A stretch of 64,000 nt of DNA, taken from Pontibaca salina. Its GTDB lineage: Bacteria; Pseudomonadota; Alphaproteobacteria; Rhodobacterales; Rhodobacteraceae. Below the pieces are notes generated by a model. The model was not told where the DNA came from. It made no database searches and saw only the letters and a program-made list of their open reading frames with translations. This document shows positions 1 to 7,778 of this stretch, piece by piece. The stretch's first letter is position 1, and the number at the start of each line of letters is the position of its first letter. Location of the stretch: contig NZ_JAEIJD010000010.1 in assembly GCF_016307205.1 (NCBI RefSeq), forward strand, positions 1-64,000, in the 5' to 3' direction. Both the position numbers and the translations under genes were made by a program.

Positions 1-790
1 AGCTGTGCTCTACTGGCAGCGAATTGAAACATCCAACCCCGATCAGCAGGTGCAAAGAGTAGCTTAAATTATGCCAAATACTGCCCAACAAATGGGGAGT
101 AGCTCAGGCTGAAGAATTCTTCAGCACATCCAACTACCTGATAACATAAACTCTCAACGTTCAAACGCCCGATAACGTTTACCATCGGCGCCCGGACAGC
201 AAACCTTGCAAAACGCCGCTCCGGGCGCAAGCCGAGGCGCTGGTGCAATCGGCTCAGCCCGTCTCGCGATGGCGTCGGCACCGTTTCCATCACCGCCGAA
301 CGCATCCAGCAATCCGGCCATCGCTGCCGTGAGCGCCGCGTCTTTGCACTATATGCGTCGTAAAAACCGCTGGGTCGGTGCGGCCTAGACCGCGACCCCG
401 TTGGGGTCGGTGCGGCCTAGACCGCGACCCCGTTGGGGTCGAGGCATCGGCGTACCGACGCTTGCCTTGCGCCGCGCTGAATTGGCCGCGCTTGACCCAG
501 CCATTTGCGATTGGCGGGTTGGTGATTGACTGCGTGGCGCCGCCGCTGCGTTAACCTTGGATTGCCCTGCAGCAAGCGCACGAGTCAAAATCACACGGCT
601 TCTTGACGGCGGGCGCGGGCGGTGACCATCGCAGACCCGGGCAGGCTACCGCACAAGGACTGCCTGCGTGGCGCCTTGTTTAAAAGGGGTTAGATCTGAA
701 GCCATCGCGTGCCATGATGGGTCAATCGGCACCGATAGCAAAAGCCACACGGAATGCAAACAGCGAAAAAATTCCCGACAGGAGAGAGTG
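1..790. other. Left-edge region without a recognisable gene
   Basis: No open reading frame here resembles a known protein; the short frames on both strands are low in plausibility and mutually overlapping. The stretch holds a 32-bp direct repeat (372-441) and leads into a perfect palindrome and insertion-sequence debris, so it looks like decayed accessory DNA. Nothing else could be supported. Confidence 0.5.
372..441. repeat. Two-copy 32-bp tandem repeat with internal hairpin
   Basis: A 32-bp unit beginning GGGTCGGTGCGGCCTAG occurs twice head to tail (372-403 and 404-435), followed by the first 6 bases of a third copy. Each unit junction contains GACCCCGTTGGGGTC, able to form a short stem-loop. 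The copies are identical, so the duplication is recent or maintained. No gene is attached to it. Confidence 0.85.
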
Positions 791-814
791 GTCCAAGACA
801 GCGCTGTCTTGGAC
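791..814. repeat. Perfect 24-bp palindrome
   Basis: The half-site GTCCAAGACAGC is followed immediately by its exact reverse complement, with no spacer. It lies about 190 bp before the IS256-like fragment. It could be a regulator-binding site, a relic of abutting inverted transposon ends, or a recombinase site; the sequence alone does not decide. Confidence 0.85.
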
Positions 815-1000
815 GCAGGCCCGGCAGCCCTGGGCCAAAGTGATTTCGCGGGTGCCGCACGCTTGCTGGTCGCCACGCTGGGATTTGACGGGAGAGAGGC
901 AATGTTGTGATTGCGGATTTACACGCAGGCAGCTCATGCGAATGTTAGATCTTCTGTGAAACTGCGTTTTGACCCGCGCTTCCTGAGCGGAGCAAGGACG

Positions 1001-1075
1001 ATGACGATTTCCAAGGAGCTGCAGGACGAACTTCTGAAGGGCTGCGAGCGCCCTGAAGATCTGCTGGGCGATTCC
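1001..1075 (+). mobile_element. IS256-family transposase fragment (N-terminus only)
   Basis: The frame from ATG 1001 reads MTISKELQDELLKGCERPED, the characteristic start of IS256-family (Mutator-like) transposases. Only about 25 residues remain; the match then stops and an unrelated IS3 segment continues in the same frame. No DDE catalytic core is present, so this is a dead remnant. A + strand frame runs open from 911 to 2002 through this mosaic and across the antisense of the next gene, but it has no coherent homology as a whole. Confidence 0.7.
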
Positions 1076-1081
1076 GTGCGG

Positions 1082-1175
1082 GTGAAAGCGCCCAAGATCA
1101 AGCCGATGAACGAGATTGACCGGGTCTTCACCAGATACCCGTTCTTTGGCAGTCGCCAAATCGCAGCTTACCTGC
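1082..1175 (+). mobile_element. IS3-family OrfB internal fragment
   Basis: About 31 codons containing the pattern FTRYPFFGSRQIAAYLP match the internal region of IS3-family OrfB, where related proteins read roughly D-x-x-Y-x-x-x-P-F-Y-G-S-R-Q-M. It is fused in frame to the preceding IS256 fragment, a junction that needs at least one deletion or nested insertion. It lacks the DDE residues of an active transposase. Confidence 0.65.
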
Positions 1176-1177
1176 CA

Positions 1178-1345
1178 CAGGCCGGGGGCCTTGCTGGGCA
1201 GCATCGCCGCTTTCTTCCAGCCATCAATCACCATTGGATGGATAGCGTGTTTCTTGGCCAGTTCGGCCATCATCAATCCTGCACCGATGGCCTCAAGCGC
1301 AACATTAGCCTTGAACTCAGCCGAATTGCGGTTCCGCGTCGCCAT
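1178..1345 (-). mobile_element. IS3-family OrfA fragment (5' part)
   Basis: Reading leftward from ATG 1345, the first 56 or so residues (MATRNRNSAEFKANVALEAI and onward, with the helix-turn-helix words LAKKHAIHPMVIDGWKKAAM) are the start of an IS3-family OrfA. The homology ends near 1178, where it abuts the oppositely oriented OrfB piece, so the element has been inverted and deleted. The open frame continues to 722 but that extension shows no homology. Non-functional. Confidence 0.75.
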
Positions 1346-1402
1346 AGCTTGGCAACTGGTCCGAAATCCTGCGACCCCTCTGCAATCGTGGCAAGACCTT
1401 CC

Positions 1403-1915
1403 CTAAGCAGGATGAAGGTTTACCGGATCCGCCGCGACCCGGGTCGTCCGGCCCATGAATTCGAGGAGCACCCAGACCCGCCTGTCCGGGGCGACGGCTT
1501 CGATCTCGGTCACAAAACCCGCGAAGGGGCCAGAGGAAAAGCGGGCCCGATCTCCCGGGGCCAAGTCTGCCGCCGTCCGGAGTTTTCCCTCCGCATCACA
1601 ACGCTGCATCAATTGCGAAACCAGATCCTGGGGAACGGCGACCGGCGCGCCGCCGACGCTGACCAGCCGTGTCACGCCACTGGTTGCGTTAACAGATCGC
1701 CAGCCGCCTTGGGCAGTGTCAAAGGCAACGAAGATATATCCGGGAAACAGCGGCTCCGGCGTGGTGCTGAACTTGCCATGCCGCGTCCGGGTGCGGTCCT
1801 GCATCGGCAGAAAGGTCGTGAAACCCTGACGGCGAAGATTGCGCTCGGCTATGCGGTGGCTCTTGGGCTTCAGCTGCGCCAAAAACCAAGTTGCGCTGTC
1901 ATTCACGATCGTCAT
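1403..1915 (-). CDS. NusG-family transcription antiterminator (RfaH-like paralogue)
   Basis: This 170-residue protein has the NusG N-terminal domain (WFLAQLKPKSHRIAERNL, residues 10-27; LFPGYIFVAFD, about 56-66) and a C-terminal KOW segment (about residues 118-150, GDRARFSSGPFAGF). Proteins of this type bind elongating RNA polymerase and stop premature termination. It is not the housekeeping nusG, which normally sits with secE and rplK; none of those genes is near. RfaH-like paralogues usually serve one long operon, often for surface polysaccharide, but no such operon lies in the window. It sits directly beside IS debris, so it may be stranded from its target. Family call is firm; the specific role is inferred. 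Confidence 0.8.
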   Translation of the reverse strand: MTIVNDSATWFLAQLKPKSHRIAERNLRRQGFTTFLPMQDRTRTRHGKFSTTPEPLFPGYIFVAFDTAQGGWRSVNATSGVTRLVSVGGAPVAVPQDLVSQLMQRCDAEGKLRTAADLAPGDRARFSSGPFAGFVTEIEAVAPDRRVWVLLEFMGRTTRVAADPVNLHPA

Positions 1916-2109
1916 GCTGTCACCGCTTATTCAAAACCATCCATCCGTATACTTGATCGTTGCGCAACTTCAACTGCGGCCAGTCGGTGTTCCTGTCTTT
2001 AAGGCGATGGGCTCTGACAAACTCACCGCGTTTCAGGGAACTTCATCGATCCAAAAAATGCCCGCATTCCGGTGAGGAATGCGAGCAAGTTTGGAGGGTT
2101 GGGGATAGG

Positions 2110-3615
2110 TCAGAGATCCTCGCGCCCGATCATTTCTCCGAGCGCTTCTTCAGGGTTCATCCGGCGGAACTGGCCGTGGCCGAGATAAACCCAGCTGACG
2201 CCTTCGCTGGTGGCCAGATAGTTGTTCGAGTATCCTGAGGTAATCTCGGCCTGCGGGTTGTCGGGCAGCACCATCAGCTTCATCAGGAGCAGATAGATCA
2301 CGAAGCCCAGTGGGAACCCGATGAGAAAGGCGTATTGCGCATACCACGCCGCCACCGCTCCCGCGATCAGCCAGGCCAGAAGGCCCGCCGGATTGAATCC
2401 GCCCGTATAGCGGAATTGACCATTGGCGTCATAAAGATCGGGGACGTTTATGCGCCGTTTGCGAAGCACGTAGTAATCTGCGACCATTATGCCGCCGATT
2501 GCCGATAGGAACGCGCCGTAATAGCCGAGAAAGACGAACAGGTTGTCGAGGAGCTCCCACGGAAAACAGAGTGTGCCGACGATGCCGGCCAATGCAACCG
2601 CCATCTTGTAGTTGATGATCTGCGGCGCGAAGTTGACGAAAGTCAACGCCGCGGGGATAAGGTTGGCCGAGTTGTTGGTCGACCACTGCGCCAATACCAC
2701 AAGTGCCAAAAGCACCACGAGCGACAGGCCTTCGCTTTGTCCTTGGATCACCTCAATTGGGTTCCAGTTTCCGGTCGCGATAAAGGAGACGCCGCCGATC
2801 CCGGCAATCATGGCTTGGGTGACCGGCAGAGCGATGAGCTGCGCCAGAAAGATGTTGCGGTTACGCGCTACAAACCCCTTGGCCCCGGCCTGTGTTTTCA
2901 CGAACCGGGTCAGGTTCGGGATGTCGATCGCAAGCGTCGACCAGAATCCCAAGTTGGCAATGAAGAGCACCAGAAGCGTCATTTCCCCGGTTCCCTTGAA
3001 ATTCCAGATGTTGATGCCATTGGTTGAGGCCAAGCCTTCCAACGTGAAAAACATCCAGATCGAGATGGCGATAATCGCCGGCGCCGCCAGTGAGGCAAGC
3101 CGTTCGACCGACTTGATGCCCATAGCGGTATTTGCCACCTGCAGGACGCCGAAGGCCACGTACCAGACAAACCAGTTGTTGAATCCCAGGAAATACTCTC
3201 CGATCCCGTTAAGCGCGAGTGCGCCCAGATAGGTCTGGACGCCAAACCACATCGCCGCGACGATCCCGCGGGAGATCGATGGCAGGTGTGTGCCGTGAAT
3301 TCCGAACGGCGCGCGCAGATAGACCGCAAAAGACAAGCCGTGTTCGGTGCCGATGTCGGCGGTCAGGACCATCAAGGCCCCGATTCCGACATTGGCGAGA
3401 ACGATGATCAGGATCACGGAGGCTAACGGCACACCGCCGCCTACGCCCGCCGCACCGAGCGAATAGGTCGCGATGATGACCGCGATCCCCACCCATATCC
3501 CGGCATAGCCGATGAGGCCGATCGGCCGTTGGCCGAGCAGCGTGGGAAGGATTGATTCCTCGATCAGCGCGCTGCGCTCGTGTTCAGCTTCGCGTATTTG
3601 GTTTGTTAAGCTCAT
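2110..3615 (-). CDS. NCS1-family nucleobase/hydantoin-type permease
   Basis: A 501-residue, very hydrophobic protein with about 12 predicted membrane segments and the NCS1 layout: an N-terminal ESILPTLLGQRPIGLIGYAG region, then a conserved membrane core with FGIHGTHLPSISRG and PNLTRFVKTQ. NCS1 carriers import purines, pyrimidines, hydantoins, allantoin or related compounds with Na+ or H+. Its ATG overlaps the stop of a 64-codon ORF by 4 bp, and an M24 peptidase gene lies upstream on the same strand, suggesting one transcription unit for uptake and breakdown of a nitrogen compound. Substrate cannot be read from the sequence. Confidence 0.88.
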   Translation of the reverse strand: MSLTNQIREAEHERSALIEESILPTLLGQRPIGLIGYAGIWVGIAVIIATYSLGAAGVGGGVPLASVILIIVLANVGIGALMVLTADIGTEHGLSFAVYLRAPFGIHGTHLPSISRGIVAAMWFGVQTYLGALALNGIGEYFLGFNNWFVWYVAFGVLQVANTAMGIKSVERLASLAAPAIIAISIWMFFTLEGLASTNGINIWNFKGTGEMTLLVLFIANLGFWSTLAIDIPNLTRFVKTQAGAKGFVARNRNIFLAQLIALPVTQAMIAGIGGVSFIATGNWNPIEVIQGQSEGLSLVVLLALVVLAQWSTNNSANLIPAALTFVNFAPQIINYKMAVALAGIVGTLCFPWELLDNLFVFLGYYGAFLSAIGGIMVADYYVLRKRRINVPDLYDANGQFRYTGGFNPAGLLAWLIAGAVAAWYAQYAFLIGFPLGFVIYLLLMKLMVLPDNPQAEITSGYSNNYLATSEGVSWVYLGHGQFRRMNPEEALGEMIGREDL

Positions 3616-3806
3616 ATTTTTGTATTCCCTGTTGTCAGTTGAGTCTGGCCGACGCGCGGCTCTGAAGCGGCCGGTGTGATGTCGGTCAATACGCCGTCAT
3701 GCTCGAAATAATGGGTCCGGTTGTGCAGCCCCGACTGAGGGCGGCTGCACGAAATATTTTCAATACCGGACGGTCTGCCATTTCCTCTAAGCAAGGTCGT
3801 TGTCAT
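3612..3806 (-). CDS. Small hypothetical ORF coupled to the NCS1 permease
   Basis: A 64-codon ORF (MTTTLLRGNGRPSG... ending TGNTKI). I do not recognise its family. Support for it being real is positional: its TGA overlaps the permease ATG in an ATGA junction, and it lies 65 bp downstream of the M24 peptidase on the same strand. The middle part (LHNRTHYFEHDGVLTDI) looks like folded protein sequence, so it might be the tail of a larger, deleted enzyme gene. No strong ribosome site precedes the ATG. Low confidence that it makes a functional protein. Confidence 0.35.
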   Translation of the reverse strand: MTTTLLRGNGRPSGIENISCSRPQSGLHNRTHYFEHDGVLTDITPAASEPRVGQTQLTTGNTKI

Positions 3807-3871
3807 ACCAGACTGCCAGTAGCCTCTGGATCAATTGACTTTGGCTGGAAGCATCGCTGATGCGCACGGCG

Positions 3872-5038
3872 TTATGGCGCTCCCAATTTTGCACAATACC
3901 CAAATTTGGTCAGCACTTCATGGCCTGTTTCGGTGACCAGCACCATTTCCTCATTGCGGATGGGGCCGAGTTTGGGGTCGAAAAAACCAGGTTCGAACGC
4001 AATCACCATGCCTTCCTCAAGGGTTCGCATTGGTCCCAACGTTGATCCGATTAGCGGTTGCTCAAATGGGCCGATGCTCGCGCCGACACCATGCCCGGTG
4101 ATGTAATCCGCCCAATGCTCTTGGAGCCCCGCGCTCATTACAACCTCTTTGACGGCGTCATGCACGTCTGCGATGTCAACGCCGGGCTTGACAGCGCCGA
4201 TTGCGGCGTCGAGGCATGCAATCTGCGTGTGAAAGGCGTGTTTCTGCTCAGCATTTGGCCCGCCCACGCTATAGGTGCGGGCAAAGTCACCGACATAGCC
4301 ATTGTAGGAAATGTTGATGTCGAGCAAAACCACCTGACCATGGCGCAGTCGAGCGTCCGACGCCATCCGACGATTTGCATCGGTTGAAACCTGAGGGAAC
4401 GTGGCAATGGAATCAGCCCCCGCCTCGATCATGGAGGCCACCATGCGCGCCGCAAGAACGCTTTCTTTTACACCTTCACCGATTGCATCGCGCGCCGCCG
4501 CCATTCCGACCTCAGCAATCTCAACGGCGCTGCGAATGACCTGAATTTCTTCGGGGCTCTTGCGTGCCCGCGCCACACCGAAAGTGGCAGTCCAGTCAAT
4601 AAGCTGCAGGTCTGGAAATATCTTCTGCAAAGCAAAGAGGACAGTTGGTGAAGTTACGTCATCAAATGCCAATTGGCCGGAAGATACACCATTCTCGGAC
4701 AGCGCGTCGGATACGTTCTTGATGATCTCGTCATTGTCATACGGCCAGACCCGTATCTCATCGAGCCACGGCATTTTTGCTTTGGCATGAGCAAGGTCAC
4801 CTGCTTCTGTCAGCAAACATACGCGGCCGTCATCAAACAGGATCGCAGCATATCGAGGATGATAGATGAGACTGGTAAACGGTCGGATGCAGGTCAGATA
4901 ACGGACGTTCTCGTACCGTTGGACGAGGAGCGCCTTAACCCCTTCTTTCCTCATCGCAGCTGCGATGTTCGCAGTGCGAAAGGCGCGCAGTTTGGGCCAA
5001 TCGATACGACCCTCCCAGTCAACTCCAGTCTCACCCAT
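3872..5038 (-). CDS. M24-family metallopeptidase (Xaa-Pro aminopeptidase/creatinase fold)
   Basis: A 388-residue protein with the creatinase-type N-terminal domain (about 1-150) and a C-terminal pita-bread domain. All five dimetal ligands of M24 peptidases are visible: D240, D251, H316 (in TGHGVGAS), E349 (in AFEPG) and E363 or E364 (in RNEEMVLVT). True creatinases lack this set, so it is more likely a metallohydrolase acting on an X-Pro-like or amide bond. It is the first gene of a run with a 64-aa ORF and an NCS1 permease; a GntR/FCD regulator lies divergently beyond IS3 debris. Substrate unknown. Confidence 0.85.
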   Translation of the reverse strand: MGETGVDWEGRIDWPKLRAFRTANIAAAMRKEGVKALLVQRYENVRYLTCIRPFTSLIYHPRYAAILFDDGRVCLLTEAGDLAHAKAKMPWLDEIRVWPYDNDEIIKNVSDALSENGVSSGQLAFDDVTSPTVLFALQKIFPDLQLIDWTATFGVARARKSPEEIQVIRSAVEIAEVGMAAARDAIGEGVKESVLAARMVASMIEAGADSIATFPQVSTDANRRMASDARLRHGQVVLLDINISYNGYVGDFARTYSVGGPNAEQKHAFHTQIACLDAAIGAVKPGVDIADVHDAVKEVVMSAGLQEHWADYITGHGVGASIGPFEQPLIGSTLGPMRTLEEGMVIAFEPGFFDPKLGPIRNEEMVLVTETGHEVLTKFGYCAKLGAP

Positions 5039-5800
5039 TTTGGCTTTGTCCTTCTGTTGCGATGTAATCGTTCAGTACGAGGGGGGCATTTGCTCCTATT
5101 TCGGACATTTATTTCTCCTTCGGTTCATTGAAAAAAGCGGTTTCTGCCCGAGCGAACCGCGCCCGAGTGTGGTTAGTTGCTGTCGTGTGGGTCGCGTTCC
5201 GGACCGACGGGGGGAGGGGCTGCACTCGCCGCTACGCCACAGTCGTAAGGCTCTGCACCGCTATCTAAGGCCAGGAACAGTCAGTACGGTGCTGCCATCC
5301 ATCTAACAGAGTTAGCAAAGACCTAAGTCCGCGGGTGGGTTGCACCCGTGTCTTAGCGCTCGGTCTGTGTCCGCCTATCTGTTCAGCTCGAAACGCCCAG
5401 CTGCGGCGCCTCTATGCGGCGGAGAGTGGAGCGGAGGAGGCAACCTAAGTATCTGGAATGATTATAATGTTTGCCAATTTGTTTCCTCTGTTGGTTGTTT
5501 GTAACTATTTTTCGCAAGTTTGCTTGCTCACTGGCAGTGAATATTCTGCTGGCGATTCTGTCAATTATTAACTTTCGATTATGTGAGTTATTTGCTGTCA
5601 GTTTGTGGAGTTTCCGGTATAGTGTCAGGGTGGTTGACCTAAACACCTTGGCCAAATGGCCCTTAGCGCACCGAATCGGTGTTAACAGCCGGTTCTGCAG
5701 GGCGATCGGGGCTTCGCAGAGGCGGTGCAGGCGATGATTGAAGCAGTCTTGCCCTTCGGCTATCGAACCTTTGCCCGGCTGCACTGGTTCATTAAGTTCA
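5039..5800. other. Gene-poor, locally AT-rich stretch
   Basis: No convincing gene. The segment around 5450-5650 is clearly more AT-rich than its surroundings, with T-rich runs, and short frames here give protein with no recognisable family. It separates the M24 peptidase from an IS3 remnant and probably carries the peptidase promoter at its left end. It may be foreign or decayed DNA. Confidence 0.4.
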
Positions 5801-5822
5801 CGTCCTGCGCGGTCATCTCCAG

Positions 5823-5987
5823 ATCAAGGGCTGGCAGGTCCGCAAACGCGCCGCGGGCATCGCGTTCGAATGCATCCAGTACGCGACGCGTTGCATCGGC
5901 GACTGGATCAGCTTCTACAACAACCGCCGCCCAAATCAGGAGCTTGCAAAGCGCACGCCAACCGAGGCATTCAGATTAGCAACTTAA
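5823..5987 (+). mobile_element. IS3-family OrfB remnant (C-terminal end)
   Basis: One frame reads IKGWQVRKRAAG, typical of a mid-OrfB segment, then after a jump the C-terminal IS3 signature ISFYNNRRPNQELAKRTPTE followed closely by the stop TAA at 5985-5987. The DDE core between these parts is missing, so the fragment arose by internal deletion. It is the second IS3 remnant of this corner of the window; together they bracket the antiterminator, permease and peptidase genes. Confidence 0.8.
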
Positions 5988-6115
5988 TCTGAGCAGATTC
6001 AGCGGGGTCAATACAAATGGGCAATATTTCATCCGGTTAGCTCACTATTTAAGCGAGTATCCAAAATAGGGATTGGGTGGGGCCCAACCAAACTACAAGA
6101 CGGAGTGCTTTATCT

Positions 6116-6844
6116 ATGTCAAAGGTCACAGGCGAGCGGAAACCAAAATCCAGAGCCAATAGAGATGCCGAACAATTATATCACATACTGACCCAAGCCA
6201 TAGTCGAGCAGGCATTAGCCCCTGAAACAAGACTTATCGAAAGGGATATCTGCGAGCAGTTCAATATCAGCCGCCATGCTGTCAGGACTGCGTTTCAGAT
6301 GTTAGCGAGCGATGACCTGGTCGAAATTCGTCAAAACAAGGGCGTCACGATTGCCAAGCCGAGCATGGAGCATGGTGTGGACGTTCTTCGTATCCGCATG
6401 GAGCTTGAGGATATCGTTGTCCGTTACCTTTCGGGCAACTTGACCGAGGCACAAGTCAAGGAGTTGCGTGCATCGGTTGAACATGAGCATGAGTTTGTCC
6501 ATAAGGATCATACATTATACATGCGACATGCCTGCGAGTTTCATAGGAAGCTTGCTAAGATGACGAAGAGCAAGGTTCTTGCAGGCTATCTGAACCCATT
6601 GTTCCCCCAGAGCTCGCTCATCCTGTACTTATATGGGCGACCGAACTGGAATCAATGCAATATCGAAGAACATCTCGCGATAATTAACGCACTCGAAGCA
6701 GATGAGAAAGCCAGAGCTCGCGAGCTAATGAGGACGCATCTTGAAGCAATGTTTCAGCGCGCCTTCACTGATTCGATAAGAGAAGAGACCATTTCCCTGA
6801 CAGATGTGTTGGCCTCGTATGCAAAGTTGGGCGGCCCAGCTTGA
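6116..6844 (+). CDS. GntR-family transcriptional regulator, FCD (FadR) subfamily
   Basis: From ATG 6116 (GGAG about 10 bp upstream; an earlier in-frame ATG at 6077 lacks a good site) this is 242 residues. The N-terminal winged helix shows LIERDICEQFNISRHAVRTAFQMLASDDLVEI, and the C-terminal helical FCD domain carries the metal-binding pattern R-x-x-x-E (RIRMELE) and a later EHLAIINAL histidine. Such proteins repress or activate catabolic operons in response to a carboxylate ligand. The nearest candidate target is the M24-NCS1 unit, separated by IS3 debris. Its codon use is somewhat more AT-rich than the core genes, consistent with transfer. Confidence 0.85.
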   Translation: MSKVTGERKPKSRANRDAEQLYHILTQAIVEQALAPETRLIERDICEQFNISRHAVRTAFQMLASDDLVEIRQNKGVTIAKPSMEHGVDVLRIRMELEDIVVRYLSGNLTEAQVKELRASVEHEHEFVHKDHTLYMRHACEFHRKLAKMTKSKVLAGYLNPLFPQSSLILYLYGRPNWNQCNIEEHLAIINALEADEKARARELMRTHLEAMFQRAFTDSIREETISLTDVLASYAKLGGPA

Positions 6845-7055
6845 GGGGCCGGCGCGTCCGGTCCAGACTGCAGCGAACCGCTCAGCTCGACATTATGCGG
6901 CGAAGCGACAGGGACCTACGGCGCGCACACCTTCACCGACATGTTCAACGCAATCGCCGAAATCTGCGACCTATACTCACCCGATAATTGTTAGAATTAT
7001 TTCACCGCTGCCGGTTATGTCTCAAGTCAAAGGCGGGATGCTTTAGCGCGTATGG

Positions 7056-7502
7056 CTAAAAGCGCGATAGCACCAGACCAGCCGCGACCAGCCCCGCCGC
7101 CGCAAGGCGGGGCAGGCTGATCTCGCGTACCGGCAGGCCGATCAGGCCGAAATGATCGATGGCCAGCGCCGCAATCATTTGCCCCAGAATCAACATCGAA
7201 GCAGTGGTGAGCGCGCCCAGAATCGGGATGCTCCATAAGGCTGCCCAGACATAGAACGCACCTAGAGCGCCACCAACCAGCATCCAACGCGGCGTCGCGG
7301 CAAGGCGCATGAAGGCACCCGCTTCGCCGCGCAGGAATGAAAGCGCAAGCAGCAGCGAAAAGCCGACGAAGAAAGACACCGAGGCCGCGCCCAGTGTGCT
7401 GCCGAGATTGCGTCCGAGCGCCGCGTTAATCGGCGCTTGCAGGGTAATGGCGAACCCAGCGGTGGCCACCGCGATCAGGGCTGCCAGCGTGATGGATGAC
7501 AT
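7056..7502 (-). CDS. DMT-superfamily permease, YdcZ/DUF606 type
   Basis: This 148-residue membrane protein has about five hydrophobic segments and the short single-repeat architecture of the YdcZ (DUF606) branch of drug/metabolite transporters, including LQAPINAALGRNLGS and LILGQMIAALAIDHFGLIG. Such half-size proteins normally work as dimers; substrates are mostly unknown. It stands alone on the minus strand, divergent from rpsA. The length is normal for the branch. Family call is good, function open. Confidence 0.8.
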   Translation of the reverse strand: MSSITLAALIAVATAGFAITLQAPINAALGRNLGSTLGAASVSFFVGFSLLLALSFLRGEAGAFMRLAATPRWMLVGGALGAFYVWAALWSIPILGALTTASMLILGQMIAALAIDHFGLIGLPVREISLPRLAAAGLVAAGLVLSRF

Positions 7503-7778
7503 AATGATGCAGTCCTTTCAGGAAGGTGGTGTGCAGCTTGTCCTGCACAGATTTTTAGACACGGCGCGCACCGCACGCGGGGACTTGTCTGTTCTGTCAA
7601 ACCGCGCTATATGCGACAGCGTCGAAAAGGTGAATAATACCGCAAGGCAACATCGAGCAGGGTCGGTAAAATCCGGCCCTATTTGTTTTGCGGCTCCAGT
7701 GACCAACGAACCTCCGAAAGACCGGCGGAGACAACCGCGCGGCCAGAAAAAATGCAATGAATAGGAAACAACTTTTAC

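Noticed and set aside
372..441. Possible CRISPR repeats
   Set aside because: The 32-bp units are directly adjacent without spacers and only two copies exist; no cas genes are present.
722..1345. A 207-codon minus-strand frame starting as IS3 OrfA
   Set aside because: Homology ends after about 56 residues; the remainder is low-plausibility sequence running through the palindrome region, so only the fragment is annotated.
911..2002. A 363-codon + strand open frame across the IS mosaic and the antiterminator gene
   Set aside because: Only its 1001-1175 part has homology, and to two different transposases; the rest is antisense to the NusG-like gene.
6845..7055. Possible gene remnant after the GntR regulator (a frame reading about GEATGTYGAHTFTDMFNA)
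   Set aside because: The stretch has protein-like composition but no start, no recognised family and only about 25 codons.
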